The notes under the pieces are model-generated. The model was not told the DNA's origin and made no database searches. It was given only the letters and a program-made list of their open reading frames with translations. Both the position numbers and the translations under genes were made by a program. This document shows, in pieces, positions 8,234 to 17,573 of a stretch of DNA of 64,000 nt. Within the stretch, counting starts at the first letter, position 1. Every line of letters begins with the position of its first letter. The DNA is from CAKZLS01 sp963771545 (GTDB taxonomy: Bacteria; Pseudomonadota; Alphaproteobacteria; Rhodospirillales; Defluviicoccaceae), in assembly GCA_963771545.1 (NCBI GenBank), contig CAVYTX010000002.1:2232001-2296000 (forward strand), read 5' to 3'.

Positions 8234-9496
8234 TCAAGGAGTTGTTGCCGTTGCGAGCACGGTTTTCGCGGCTTTCGCGCCCGAACGGAGAGCGCCCTCG
8301 ATGGTCGCGGGCAAACCCGTATCAATCCAGTCCCCCGCAAGAAACAGATTGGAAAATCCCGTTCGAACATGGGGACGCCGCGCAACCTCCCCGGGTGTCT
8401 GCGCGAATGTCGCCCTCTTCTCTTTCACAATTCGATACACGGGCAGTGGCGTGTCATCCAGTTCAAGCACCTGAACGATCTCTTCCCACATCCGCTTGGC
8501 AATATCCTCGGATGATTGCGTGGCCAAGGCGTCGGCGGCGCTGACCGTGACCGAAGCGACATCGTCGCGAACGAACAACCAGTGGCAGAGGCCTCCGACC
8601 ATACCGATCATGCGGGGGCGCTCCACCGACCGGGTGAGTACGAAGTGACCGTTGACAATGGCGCGGCTGCGTCGCGGAGCCCGGATCGCGGGAAGCGCCT
8701 TGGCCGCCGCCAAGGGAGGAACTGCGAGGATGACGGTTTCATCGGCGTCCAGTTCGGCGCTGTCACTTCCGGAAAATCGCAGTGCCGTCACCCTGTCTTC
8801 GTGAACGTCGAAACATCGAAATCGACGCCGGAACTGAACCTCCGCCGCATGCTTCGCGAGCAGCCGGAGCGACGGGTCGACGAAGCAGTCACCGAGGCCG
8901 ATACGCGCGATGCGAGGCCGGCAGGCCGCTTCACCCTGGCCGAAGGTCTCTCGAATCACCGGCCACAACAACCTGGCCGCCGCCTCATCGGCGCCGGTAT
9001 TCAACGCCGCCACGGCCAGCGGTTGCCAGAATCTCTTGAACAGCACGCCCTGGCCGCCAAGGCATCCGGCCACGGTTTCGCCACCGCTTGCCCAGGCCAG
9101 ACGGAGGGCTCGGGCATACTCCAGGGGCCGGCTCCCCGGGACACGGCGATCCTTGCGGAAAATCCACCACGGAATCCGGCCGGCGCCCGGCCGCACCGTC
9201 CAACGCTCAAGGCTTCGCAGATCGATGAAATCGAACTCCGCACGATCGGGCCCGCAAAGGCCATCGTCCGAACCAATGGCGTCCAGGAACTCATAAACGG
9301 CACGGTTGCCGCTGAGAACGAGGTGGTTACCATTGTCGATCATTCGCCCCAGGGTCTCATCGAAATAAGACCGGCACCTTCCGCCCGCCTGCCCCGCCGC
9401 CTCGTACACCGCCACCTCTCGTCCGGCCTTCACGAGCCAGACAGCCGCGGAGAGGCCGGCAAGACCGGCCCCGACGACGTGGACCTTGCCGTTCAC
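8234..9496 (-). CDS. hpnE: Hydroxysqualene dehydroxylase HpnE
   Basis: 420 aa FAD-dependent amine-oxidase-fold protein. N-terminal dinucleotide motif VHVVGAGLAGLSAAVWL then GGRCRSYFDETLG; the C-terminal FAD motif LFLAGDWIDTGLPATIEGA is intact. HpnE reduces hydroxysqualene to squalene, the last step of the HpnC/D/E route that bacteria use in place of squalene synthase. Its start codon directly abuts the hpnD stop codon, so translation is probably coupled. Length and motifs are typical of the family. Confidence 0.95.
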   Translation of the reverse strand: MNGKVHVVGAGLAGLSAAVWLVKAGREVAVYEAAGQAGGRCRSYFDETLGRMIDNGNHLVLSGNRAVYEFLDAIGSDDGLCGPDRAEFDFIDLRSLERWTVRPGAGRIPWWIFRKDRRVPGSRPLEYARALRLAWASGGETVAGCLGGQGVLFKRFWQPLAVAALNTGADEAAARLLWPVIRETFGQGEAACRPRIARIGLGDCFVDPSLRLLAKHAAEVQFRRRFRCFDVHEDRVTALRFSGSDSAELDADETVILAVPPLAAAKALPAIRAPRRSRAIVNGHFVLTRSVERPRMIGMVGGLCHWLFVRDDVASVTVSAADALATQSSEDIAKRMWEEIVQVLELDDTPLPVYRIVKEKRATFAQTPGEVARRPHVRTGFSNLFLAGDWIDTGLPATIEGALRSGAKAAKTVLATATTP

Positions 9497-10396
9497 TCAG
9501 ATCACTCCATAGCGAAAGGCGACCCAAAGCTTTTCAATTGTGGGAACCGATACCGGCTCGGCCCACCTGCGCCATCCCCGCGACGTCAACTTCTTGAACG
9601 TTCGCCGGTAGACCTCCATCATAATCGTCGCCGGCCGTATTTGGCGCCGATCGCAGGCGGCAAGAACCGTTTCCGCCTCGCTGAAGCGCTCTCGCGCGGT
9701 CTTCGCTACGTGCGCGAACACTTCGGCCGAAGCGGGGTGCTTCAGCACCGCCAGCGCATCGCCCGTGGATTCAATGCCATGAGCGCGAAGCACATCCTCG
9801 GGGAGATACAGCCGGTCGCGACGGGCGTCCTCCTCAAGATCGCGGAGAATGTTCGTCAACTGCAAGGCCTGCCCCAGGGCCGTCGCCAAATGGCCGCCGA
9901 TTGGCTCTTCAATGCCAAAAACCCGGTTGGAGAGCCGTCCGACCGCGCAAGCGACCCGGTCGCAATAAAGGGTGAGCTCCGCCGTGTCCGCCATCCTCAC
10001 CCGGTCGCCCGCGTCCATTTCCATCCCGGCGACGATAGCCTCAAAATCGTCCTTCCGAAGGTTGAAGCGCTGTAACGGATGCACCAATGCTCGCGAAACC
10101 CGCCGGGTTGGGGCTCCGTCATAGAGTCTCTCGATTTCCTCGCGCCACTCCGCTAAGCGCTTCCGCTTTCCGGCCTCTTCACCGGGATCGTCGGCGATGT
10201 CGTCCACTTCCCGACAGAACGCATAGATCGCGAACATCGCCCGGCGCTTTTCAGGAGGAAGAAGCCTCATGGCCCAATAGAAGGATGTCCCGGATTGGCG
10301 CACCACCAACTCGACATAGTCAATGTCCTTGGTGGCCGCAGGACCACTCGATACAGCTGTCTGAGCGTTCATGGTTTCGGACTTAAGCCCCGCCAT
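9497..10396 (-). CDS. hpnD: Presqualene diphosphate synthase HpnD
   Basis: 299 aa trans-isoprenyl diphosphate synthase. Two Asp-rich Mg-binding motifs are seen: REVDDIADD in the first half and LTNILRDLEEDARRDRLYLP in the second. It condenses two farnesyl diphosphates to presqualene diphosphate. The annotated ATG overlaps the hpnB 3' end by 14 nt; an alternative ATG lies at 10372, eight codons downstream, and I cannot decide between them. It is distinguished from HpnC (the paralogue at 11547) by position and the DRLYLPEDVLRAHGI stretch. Confidence 0.94.
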   Translation of the reverse strand: MAGLKSETMNAQTAVSSGPAATKDIDYVELVVRQSGTSFYWAMRLLPPEKRRAMFAIYAFCREVDDIADDPGEEAGKRKRLAEWREEIERLYDGAPTRRVSRALVHPLQRFNLRKDDFEAIVAGMEMDAGDRVRMADTAELTLYCDRVACAVGRLSNRVFGIEEPIGGHLATALGQALQLTNILRDLEEDARRDRLYLPEDVLRAHGIESTGDALAVLKHPASAEVFAHVAKTARERFSEAETVLAACDRRQIRPATIMMEVYRRTFKKLTSRGWRRWAEPVSVPTIEKLWVAFRYGVI

Positions 10397-11543
10397 AGGA
10401 ACGTCCCTTCCACAGGCCGCCCTTCCCTTGCCAGTGCGACCACGCGGAGTCCACCGTTATCAACGCAAATAGAAAAGCAGCCATCGGCAGCATAAGTCCC
10501 CGCCAAACCGGCAAACCGTAAAGCCGGAGGGTCGGCCAAAACATGACCGCCATGAGCGCCCACGCGCCACCGCCCAGACCAGCTATCCAAACCTCCCCTG
10601 CAGCGATTCCGTACACCGTCGCCAGAGGGGGTACGCAATAGACCACCGTCATGGCGACCACGGTGACGGCCAGCAACGCAATGGAATGTTTCAGCTGCGT
10701 AAAGGCCGTGCGTGTAACCATGTCCCAAATCTCGGAGAGTTTTTGATAGGCGCGCACGCTCCGGGTTCGCGTCGTCAAGCCCAGCCATACCTGGCCCTGT
10801 CGGCTGATTCGCGCGGCCAGCGCGCAATCGTCTATCAGGTGGTCGCGGATGGAGGCAATACCGCCAACCGCCGCCAACGCCGAGCGCCGAACCAGCATGC
10901 ACCCGCCGGCGGCGGCGGCCTCCCGCCGTCTTGGATGGTTGACGAGCGGAAACGGATACAGCTTCTGAAAGAAAAACACGAACGCTGGGACGAGTAAGCG
11001 TTCCCAGAAACTGCCGCAGTAAAGCCTTACCATCAACGAAACTAAATCCAATTCGCCGGTCTCGGCCTTGGCGACCAAGCGTTTCAATTCGGAAGGATCG
11101 TGTTCGATATCGGCATCCGTCAGCAACCAATACTCCGTTCGCGGCCACTGTTCGGCGCCATGGCGCAAGCCCTGGTCCATTGCCCAAAGCTTGCCGGTCC
11201 AGCCCTTTGGCAACGGCTGTCCCTGAATCACGGTCAAGAAGTTTGGCTCCGCCGCGGCTTCTTTCGCCAACTCCGCCGTTTCGTCGACGCTTTCGTCATC
11301 AACAACGATGACATTGAGCGACCCTTCGTAGTCTTGACGGGCAAGCGACGCGATGGCGCACCGGATGGTCGCGGCTTCATTGCGCGCCGGAATCACCGCG
11401 GTCACCATTGGCCAGCGGTCGCGTTCCGCGGTTTGTTCCGGCAACCTTTGGTCGGCGCGCCAAAAACCACCCCGGAAAAAGCAGAGCCCCAGCAGCGAGA
11501 CGAAAGAGATGACCGTTAGAACCATGAAAAAGTGTTCGACCAT
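10383..11543 (-). CDS. hpnB: Hopanoid-associated family 2 glycosyltransferase HpnB
   Basis: 386 aa. N-terminal membrane helix (about residues 4-24), a GT-A glycosyltransferase domain with VTAVIPARNEAATI, VVDDESVDET and LTDADIEHDP, and two or three C-terminal helices (about 290-365). Membership of the hpn operon and the domain order match HpnB. The family is predicted to glycosylate hopanoids, but its exact substrate is not established to my knowledge. It lies 3 bp downstream of hpnC, and its 3' end overlaps hpnD. Confidence 0.9.
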   Translation of the reverse strand: MVEHFFMVLTVISFVSLLGLCFFRGGFWRADQRLPEQTAERDRWPMVTAVIPARNEAATIRCAIASLARQDYEGSLNVIVVDDESVDETAELAKEAAAEPNFLTVIQGQPLPKGWTGKLWAMDQGLRHGAEQWPRTEYWLLTDADIEHDPSELKRLVAKAETGELDLVSLMVRLYCGSFWERLLVPAFVFFFQKLYPFPLVNHPRRREAAAAGGCMLVRRSALAAVGGIASIRDHLIDDCALAARISRQGQVWLGLTTRTRSVRAYQKLSEIWDMVTRTAFTQLKHSIALLAVTVVAMTVVYCVPPLATVYGIAAGEVWIAGLGGGAWALMAVMFWPTLRLYGLPVWRGLMLPMAAFLFALITVDSAWSHWQGKGGLWKGRSYGGA

Positions 11544-11546
11544 TGC

Positions 11547-12398
11547 TTATATCAGCGCCGAGACGGCTCCTCGAAGACAGCACCAAACATATTCCGGCTT
11601 GGTGAGCTGAACGCGTTTCGTCAGCGGATCCTCGCGGCGAAGCCGATCGACCAGCGACCAGGCGATATGGAGGATGGCCGCCGATTCCATCGCCAACCGG
11701 CGGCTCGCGAGCCCCTTGGGAAGCCGCGCCGCCTCATGAAGCAAAGTCTCGGTTTCGTCCAACGCGTGGTCAATAACGCGTCTGATTCCCTTGCTCGAAG
11801 CCGGCTTGTCCAGGTCCTCCACGCTGACGCCTTCATCGTCCATCCAGTTCATGGGTAGATAAACGCGGTCGAGCGCGCGATGGTCGTCCTGGCAATCCTG
11901 CAGATGATTGATGACTTGCAGGGCGTTGCAAAGGGCATCGGAAGGGCCGTAGCCGTCCGCCGATCCGCCATGCAAGTCGAGCAAGTAGCGCCCCACTGGT
12001 GACGCCGACAATAGGCAATACCCCATCAAATCGTTCCAATCCTCGTACCTCGATTTGACGGCGTCCTGCTTGAAGGCGGCGATGAGATCGGTGCAGTGGC
12101 GAGTGGTCGTGACCGTTTCCGCCAGGCTTCGGCGCATGGCATGGGCCTTGGAAAATGCCGGGTTGTCGGTCTCGTGTCCCTCAACGGCCCGTTCAAAGCC
12201 CTCGAGCCGCGCAATCTTCTCGTCCGGCGGCAAACTCGGACTGTCGGCGATATCGTCGATGGCGCGGGCGAAGGCGTAGAACGCGGCGATGTGAGGCCGC
12301 AAACGGGCCGGCAATAGCCACGAGCCCACCGGAAAGTTTTCGTAAGCCGCGTCTTTTCCGGACGGCATTTCGGCGCATGTGGTCCGCGCGGCGGTCAT
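11547..12398 (-). CDS. hpnC: Hydroxysqualene synthase HpnC
   Basis: 283 aa, squalene/phytoene-synthase fold with AFARAIDDIADSP and INHLQDCQDDHRALDRVYLP as the two acidic motifs. HpnC converts presqualene diphosphate to hydroxysqualene. As in HpnC proteins, the second motif reads QDCQDD rather than the NILRD of HpnD. It is the first gene after a 264-bp nested palindrome that ends only 9 nt before its ATG; I see no convincing Shine-Dalgarno in the remaining sequence, so initiation may depend on upstream coupling or be weakened. Confidence 0.94.
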   Translation of the reverse strand: MTAARTTCAEMPSGKDAAYENFPVGSWLLPARLRPHIAAFYAFARAIDDIADSPSLPPDEKIARLEGFERAVEGHETDNPAFSKAHAMRRSLAETVTTTRHCTDLIAAFKQDAVKSRYEDWNDLMGYCLLSASPVGRYLLDLHGGSADGYGPSDALCNALQVINHLQDCQDDHRALDRVYLPMNWMDDEGVSVEDLDKPASSKGIRRVIDHALDETETLLHEAARLPKGLASRRLAMESAAILHIAWSLVDRLRREDPLTKRVQLTKPEYVWCCLRGAVSALI

Positions 12399-12407
12399 CT
12401 GGCGGTT

Positions 12408-12671
12408 ATACCAACGGTCACTGATAATGACTCATTGTGACGGCCTATCGAGGTTTCCGGCAAGGAGCGTGGTGCGCCGTGATGCGGGAGCATCATAAGC
12501 GCCGCGCGACGCCGTCCGGAAACCTCGATAGGCCGCCCGTAAAGTCGTGTTCCTCGCATCCTCGGGGCGTCGGGACCGCTTGACGATGGGTCCCCATCGC
12601 CGGCGCGGCCCCTCCTGCCGAGGATGCGGGAAACACGATCACAATGAGTCATTATCAACGACCGTTGGTAT
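12408..12671. repeat. 264-bp nested palindromic (MITE-like) element
   Basis: Outer inverted repeats of 33 bp at 12408-12440 and 12639-12671 match at 31 of 33 positions. Inside are two further hairpins: 12441-12460 with 12516-12535 (20 of 20 bp) and 12546-12565 with 12618-12637 (18 of 20). Each arm carries its own apical palindrome, such as GATGC/GCATC at 12481-12494 and CGATGGG/CCCATCG at 12584-12599. No ORF of note. The ends read TACCAACGG...CCGTTGGTA with TA at the boundary. The structure suggests a non-autonomous mobile element or a structured RNA. It lies between hpnM and hpnC in their shared direction. Confidence 0.85.
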
Positions 12672-12705
12672 TGCCCGTCGAGACACCGAAGACACACCTC
12701 CAGGC

Positions 12706-13326
12706 TCAGCCTTTGACCTTTTGGCGCATTTCGGCCAGCAATCCCTCTACTTGGCCGCCGTTTCTGCGAATGACGGAGGCATACTCCTTGCGCTGCGTCT
12801 GGCTCATGCTCACACCCTCGACCATAACGTCAACAATCTTGAAAGAATCGCCCTTGGGACGGACACGCCAAGCGATATCCAAGGGTTCGTTGCCCGCCGG
12901 TCGCTTGATCTGAGAAAACACCATTGCATCCCCACTCTGATCATCGACCAAAGCCCTGGTGACCGCAAGGGACTCACCGGAGTACCGCTTGAACCGGTTC
13001 AAGTAGGTGATGATGATCATATCTTCAAAAAGTTTCAGGTATTCCCTTCGCTCTTCAACCGTCGCCTTTGCCCAATAACGCCCCAGCACCCACTGACCAA
13101 TCGTCGTAACCGCAAAGTTGTCGTTGAGGAGACTCTTGAAGCGTTGTTCGCGTTGTTCGGGCGAAACGTCTGGAGCGGTCAGCGCGCTAACCGCTTGGTC
13201 GGCGAGCCCCTCGATAAAGCGGCTCGCTTGATCGGCCTTTTCGTTCGATTGGGCGTGGTTCGGCCCCATCAAAACCGCCACCAGAAACACCAGGCAGCCG
13301 GACACAAACCGAGTTTTTCTTAACAT
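12706..13326 (-). CDS. hpnM: Hopanoid-associated periplasmic lipid-binding protein HpnM (MlaC/Ttg2 family)
   Basis: 206 aa. N-terminal signal peptide (MLRKTRFVSGCLVFLVAVLMG, then a cleavage region near NHAQS). The mature part is an MlaC/toluene-tolerance family domain: WVLGRYWAKATVEERREYLKLFED, then YLNRFKRYSGE, DVMVEGVSM and the C-terminal NGGQVEGLLAEMRQ. MlaC-type proteins ferry lipids across the periplasm; HpnM is the form associated with HpnN. The start at 13326 is chosen over the longer frame because it opens directly with the signal peptide. It is upstream of hpnC in the same direction, with the palindromic element between them. Confidence 0.88.
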   Translation of the reverse strand: MLRKTRFVSGCLVFLVAVLMGPNHAQSNEKADQASRFIEGLADQAVSALTAPDVSPEQREQRFKSLLNDNFAVTTIGQWVLGRYWAKATVEERREYLKLFEDMIIITYLNRFKRYSGESLAVTRALVDDQSGDAMVFSQIKRPAGNEPLDIAWRVRPKGDSFKIVDVMVEGVSMSQTQRKEYASVIRRNGGQVEGLLAEMRQKVKG

Positions 13327-13612
13327 CCATAAACCCACTTGCGTATCCCCTCTTCCCCGGGGTCGACCTCCGCGAGGAAAACCAAACTCCGCGTACAAAT
13401 TTGCGAGTACAGTAACGAAATAAAGCAGAGAGTTACAGCCACATGCAACATCGAGAACCCACGCGCCCGTCACGGTAACCGGCCGCGCCGGCCAAAAAAC
13501 CGGGACGTCAACGCCGATTCGGAAACCAAGCGCCTTTTTTTAGGTTTACGGCACTCTCAAAATTTCACGCTGAATTGGGTCCACGGGCAACGCATCCCGT
13601 TCGCCGATCGGT

Positions 13613-14413
13613 TCAATCTTCCAGGTTTTGCAATCTCCGGCGCGAACGCTTTTCATGCTCGGCTTCTTCTGAACTTTCGCGAAAGCTGGCGGCGACGAAG
13701 GCAAGATGAGTGTGAGCGGCCTCGCGCGCCGCCTCGGCGTCCCTTGCCATGACCGCATTGAACAACTCGCGATGCTGACCGGCGATGATCTCCTTGCCGC
13801 ATGCTTCTTCGTAGATCCGTTCGAGATTGCCCAAAATGCTGACGCGGAGCAGATTGAACAGGCCCCGCATCACCAAAACAAGCGCCACGTTATGAGAGGC
13901 GTCGGCGATCGCCATGTGAAACTCCACATCCGCCTCGGCGTTCCCCTCGGTGTCCCGAGTTTCGTAAGTCGCCTCGAGGGCTTCGAACCGATGGGTCAAA
14001 ATCTCCCGATCGGCATCGTTGGCGCGGAGCGCCGCGTGGTATGCGGCCACTTCCTCGAGTGAGAGCCGCAGCTCGACAATATCGTGGGTTGTGTCGGGAC
14101 GCCTCTTCAGAAGATGGACCAGCGGATCGGTGATGGTATGGGCGACGATATCGCAAACGAAAGTCCCGCCACCGCGTCTGGCCTGCAGAAGCCCCTTGGA
14201 TTCCATGACGACAATCGCCTCGCGAAGCGAGGGACGCGAAACATTGAGCTGAAGCGCGAGATCCCGTTCCGCGGGCAGCCGGTCACCCGGCTTCAAGACC
14301 CCGTCAAGGATCATTTCCTCGAGCTGATCCACTATTGAATCGGAAACCTTCGGAACCTTGACGCTTTCAAACTCCACGCGGGCCCGCCTCTGCTTCTGCT
14401 GTTGCTTCACCAA
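13613..14413 (-). CDS. GntR-family regulator, FadR subfamily (LldR/GlcC-like)
   Basis: 266 aa. N-terminal winged helix (about residues 20-85) with GDRLPAERDLALQLNVSRPSLREAIVVMESKGLL, here split by motif: LPAERDLA, SRPSLREA and the wing RRGGGTFV. A C-terminal all-helical FCD ligand domain follows, with metal-binding type residues in EADVEFHMAIADASHN and GQHRELFNAV. FadR-type regulators with this domain sense organic acids such as lactate, glycolate or pyruvate. It is transcribed divergently from the D-lactate dehydrogenase-like gene, and a TGGTC-A-GACCA palindrome sits between them, so local regulation of that gene is the simplest reading. Confidence 0.88.
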   Translation of the reverse strand: MVKQQQKQRRARVEFESVKVPKVSDSIVDQLEEMILDGVLKPGDRLPAERDLALQLNVSRPSLREAIVVMESKGLLQARRGGGTFVCDIVAHTITDPLVHLLKRRPDTTHDIVELRLSLEEVAAYHAALRANDADREILTHRFEALEATYETRDTEGNAEADVEFHMAIADASHNVALVLVMRGLFNLLRVSILGNLERIYEEACGKEIIAGQHRELFNAVMARDAEAAREAAHTHLAFVAASFRESSEEAEHEKRSRRRLQNLED

Positions 14414-14464
14414 ATCCCGCGTCCCTAATAGACCCTTGACAGGTCGTTTTTGAAATCCGTAAAG

Positions 14465-14492
14465 TGGTCAGACCAATTATATGGCCTTACCA
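14465..14492. promoter_or_regulatory. Predicted FadR-type operator pair
   Basis: TGGTCAGACCA (14465-14475) is a perfect palindrome of the TGGTnnnACCA type recognised by PdhR/LldR/GlcC-like FadR-family regulators. A second copy with one mismatch, TGGCCTTACCA, lies at 14482-14492, with centres 17 bp apart. A further half-site TGGT is at 14519-14522. They lie in the 214-bp divergent gap between the regulator and the dehydrogenase gene. Confidence 0.65.
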
Positions 14493-14627
14493 ATATTCCG
14501 GTCCATACTTTAGTGAATTGGTGACCGACAAACACACCGAAGAGTGTGATCAAGGGATGGAAAACCTCGTGTTACACACGAACGAATGCTCGTACATTAT
14601 TCTAATTATTGATGGGCATTCGTTGAG

Positions 14628-17513
14628 ATGACTGCTCCGTCGCTGGTGCCCCCCTACGACGAGGTTTATCGCCAACTGGTTTCGTTCATTCCCGAATCCC
14701 GATTGGTTAGCGACCCGCTGCGGACGTTGGCGTATGGAACCGACGCCAGCTTTTACCGGCTGATACCGAAGCTCGTCGTCGAGGTCGCCGACGAGAACGA
14801 GGTGGCGCGGACCCTGCGCGTGGCGGGCGAACGGAACACCCCGGTAACCTTCCGAGCCGCCGGCACCTCGCTCTCCGGTCAGGCCGTCACGGACTCCATC
14901 CTGATGAGGCTCGGAACCGGATGGCGCGGCAAAAGGGTCAGCGGCGATGCTTCGGAAATTACTCTCCAACCCGGAGTTATCGGCGGTCACGCCAACGCGA
15001 GCCTGGCTCCCCATGACCGGAAGATTGGCCCCGATCCCGCTTCGATCGACGCCGCCAAGATCGGTGGCATCGCCGCCAACAACGCCAGCGGCATGTGCTG
15101 CGGGACCGCCCAGAACAGTTACAAGACCTTGAAGAGCATGCGCGTGGTTCTCGCCGACGGCAGTGTCGTGAACACGGGCGATCCGGAGAGCCGAGACGCA
15201 TTTCAACGCAGTCATGGGAAGCTCCTCGACGACCTCGCTTCGCTGGCCCGCGACGCCCGCGACAACACCGCCCTCGCGGACAGAATTCGGGAAAAATTTC
15301 GGATCAAGAACACGACCGGATACAGCCTCAACGCTCTCGTCGATTTCGAGGACCCGTTCGAGGTTCTTCAACACCTGATGATCGGATCCGAGGGAACCCT
15401 CGGCTTCATCTCCGAAATCACGCTTCACACGGTCGAGGAACACCGCCACAAGGCGAGCGCCCTCATCCTCTTTCCCGATATCCACACCGCTTGCCGCGCC
15501 GTCGCCGTGCTCAAGCAATCCCCCGTCGCGGCGGTCGAACTGATGGACCGAGCGGCCCTGCGCTCCGTCGAAACGAAGCCCGGCTTGCCGGATTTCCTGA
15601 GAGATCTTCCGGGATCCGCGACTGCCTTGCTCGTCGAAACCCGCGGCGGCGACGGTGAGCGCCTCGCCAAACAAATAGCCGCGATCGTCGCCGCCATCGC
15701 CGACATCGAGACGCTCTTTCCCGTCGCCTTCACCGGCGAGCCGGAGGAAAACGCGAAGCTCTGGAAGATCCGCAAGGGCCTGTTTCCGGCCGTCGGCGCC
15801 GTCCGCGAATCCGGAACGACCGTGGTCATCGAGGACGTAGCGTTCGATGTCTCGAAGCTCGCCGACGCCACCCTCGAGCTGCAGTCACTGCTCGCCAAGC
15901 ACGGTTACCACGAGGCGATCATATTCGGCCATGCCCTCGAAGGAAATCTCCACTTCGTGTTTACGCAGGACTTCGGCCAAGCGGCGGAGGTGGAGCGCTA
16001 CGGGCGATTTATGGACGACGTCTGCCACATGGTCGTCGACACGTACGACGGCTCGCTCAAGGCCGAGCACAGCACTGGGCGCAACATGGCGCCTTACGTG
16101 GAACTGGAGTGGGGGGCGGATGCCTATCGGCTGATGAAACGGATCAAGGAGATGTTCGATCCCCATAACATTCTCAATCCGGGGGTGATTCTCAGCGACG
16201 ATCCGCAAGTCCACCTCAAGAACCTCAAGCCGCTGCCGGCGGTCGACCCGCTGGTGGACAAGTGCATCGAGTGCGGCTTCTGCGAGCCCTGGTGCCCCTC
16301 GCGAGCGCTGACTTTGACGCCGCGCCAACGCATTGTCGGTCTCCGCGAGTTGGCGCGCCTCGAGGCGGCTGGTGGCGACGACGCGGCCCGACGCTCGCTG
16401 CATGCTCTCTATCAATATCAGGCAATCGATACCTGCGCCGGCGATGGCTTGTGCTCGGTCGCCTGTCCGGTGGAGATCGATACCGGAAAGATGATGAAGG
16501 CATTGCGCGGTCGTGACATGGGATGGTTGGGGCGCAAGGTGGCGGACGCTGCCGCGGACCACTATTCTCTGGTTTCCTCTGGAATGCGCTTCGCTTTCGC
16601 GGTCGGCGCGGTCGCCGAAAAAGCCGTCGGCAAAGCGGCATTGGTGAAAATGACCGGCGGTTTGCGAAAGATATCTGGCGATCGCGTGCCCGCCTGGAAT
16701 GCCTATATGCCGACCGCCGCCCGTCTTCCCAAGGCGCGTCCGAACGGCGCAAGCACGGGAATGCGGGTCGTCTACTTTCCGAGTTGCGCTAGCCAAACGA
16801 TGGGCCCCGAAAGCGGCGATCCGGAGCGCGAACCGTTGTTTACGAAGACCGAAGCGCTGCTTCGCAAGGCCGGCTACGCAGTGGTCTATCCCGACACGTG
16901 CGGTTCGCTCTGCTGTGGAACGCCCTTCGAGAGCAAGGGCGCCGCGCCGCAAGCCGACGCCAAGCTTCACGAATTGGAAGCCGCGCTGATGAAAGCCAGC
17001 CGCAACGGCGAGGATCCGGTGGTCCTGGATACCAGCCTATGCGCGCATCGGCTTAAACGCGATCTCAAGGCGCCGCTCCGGGTGTTCGATGTCGTCGAGT
17101 TCATTCACGACGTGCTTCCAGAGCGTCTCCGATTCGCCAAGAGCCCAGAGACCGTGGCGATCCACGCCACCTGCAGCGTGATCAAGATGGGGCTCGCGGA
17201 GAAGCTCAAGACGATCGCCGAATGGTGCGCGGATACGGTGATCGTTCCCGACGCCATCACCTGCTGCGGATGGGCCGGCGACAAGGGCTTCACCGTGCCC
17301 GAACTCAACGCCAACGCCCTGAGGAACCTTGAGTCCGAGCTGCCGCCGGAGTGCATCGCCGGATACTCGACGAGCCGCACCTGCGAGATCGGTCTCTCGG
17401 TACACAGCGGGCGCCATTATCGCTCGATCGTTTACCTTGTCGATCGATGCACCGAACGAGCCGCGCCGGGCAACCGAGCCGGCCGAACTCATGAATGGAG
17501 GGACAATTGCTGA
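14628..17513 (+). CDS. Fused FAD/Fe-S D-lactate dehydrogenase (Dld-II type)
   Basis: 961 aa. The N-terminal FAD-binding type 4 domain contains TFRAAGTSLSGQA, IGGIAANNASGMCCG and GSEGTLGFISEIT. Residues about 540-620 hold two 4Fe-4S motifs, CIECGFCEPWCPSR and CAGDGLCSVACPV. The last 250 residues carry two CCG domains (CGSLCCGTPF, CCGWAGDKG) of the GlpC/GlcF kind. This order matches the long Fe-S D-lactate dehydrogenases that feed electrons to quinone at the membrane; D-2-hydroxyglutarate or glycolate are alternatives. The regulator next door and its operator fit a lactate-type role. The last 15 or so residues (after RCTERAAPG) look like an unconserved tail. Confidence 0.85.
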   Translation: MTAPSLVPPYDEVYRQLVSFIPESRLVSDPLRTLAYGTDASFYRLIPKLVVEVADENEVARTLRVAGERNTPVTFRAAGTSLSGQAVTDSILMRLGTGWRGKRVSGDASEITLQPGVIGGHANASLAPHDRKIGPDPASIDAAKIGGIAANNASGMCCGTAQNSYKTLKSMRVVLADGSVVNTGDPESRDAFQRSHGKLLDDLASLARDARDNTALADRIREKFRIKNTTGYSLNALVDFEDPFEVLQHLMIGSEGTLGFISEITLHTVEEHRHKASALILFPDIHTACRAVAVLKQSPVAAVELMDRAALRSVETKPGLPDFLRDLPGSATALLVETRGGDGERLAKQIAAIVAAIADIETLFPVAFTGEPEENAKLWKIRKGLFPAVGAVRESGTTVVIEDVAFDVSKLADATLELQSLLAKHGYHEAIIFGHALEGNLHFVFTQDFGQAAEVERYGRFMDDVCHMVVDTYDGSLKAEHSTGRNMAPYVELEWGADAYRLMKRIKEMFDPHNILNPGVILSDDPQVHLKNLKPLPAVDPLVDKCIECGFCEPWCPSRALTLTPRQRIVGLRELARLEAAGGDDAARRSLHALYQYQAIDTCAGDGLCSVACPVEIDTGKMMKALRGRDMGWLGRKVADAAADHYSLVSSGMRFAFAVGAVAEKAVGKAALVKMTGGLRKISGDRVPAWNAYMPTAARLPKARPNGASTGMRVVYFPSCASQTMGPESGDPEREPLFTKTEALLRKAGYAVVYPDTCGSLCCGTPFESKGAAPQADAKLHELEAALMKASRNGEDPVVLDTSLCAHRLKRDLKAPLRVFDVVEFIHDVLPERLRFAKSPETVAIHATCSVIKMGLAEKLKTIAEWCADTVIVPDAITCCGWAGDKGFTVPELNANALRNLESELPPECIAGYSTSRTCEIGLSVHSGRHYRSIVYLVDRCTERAAPGNRAGRTHEWRDNC

Positions 17514-17573
17514 AGCACCCTCTCGACCTTAGAGATTTCGATGGCCCCAATGAAGGACCGCCGTCGATATGGA

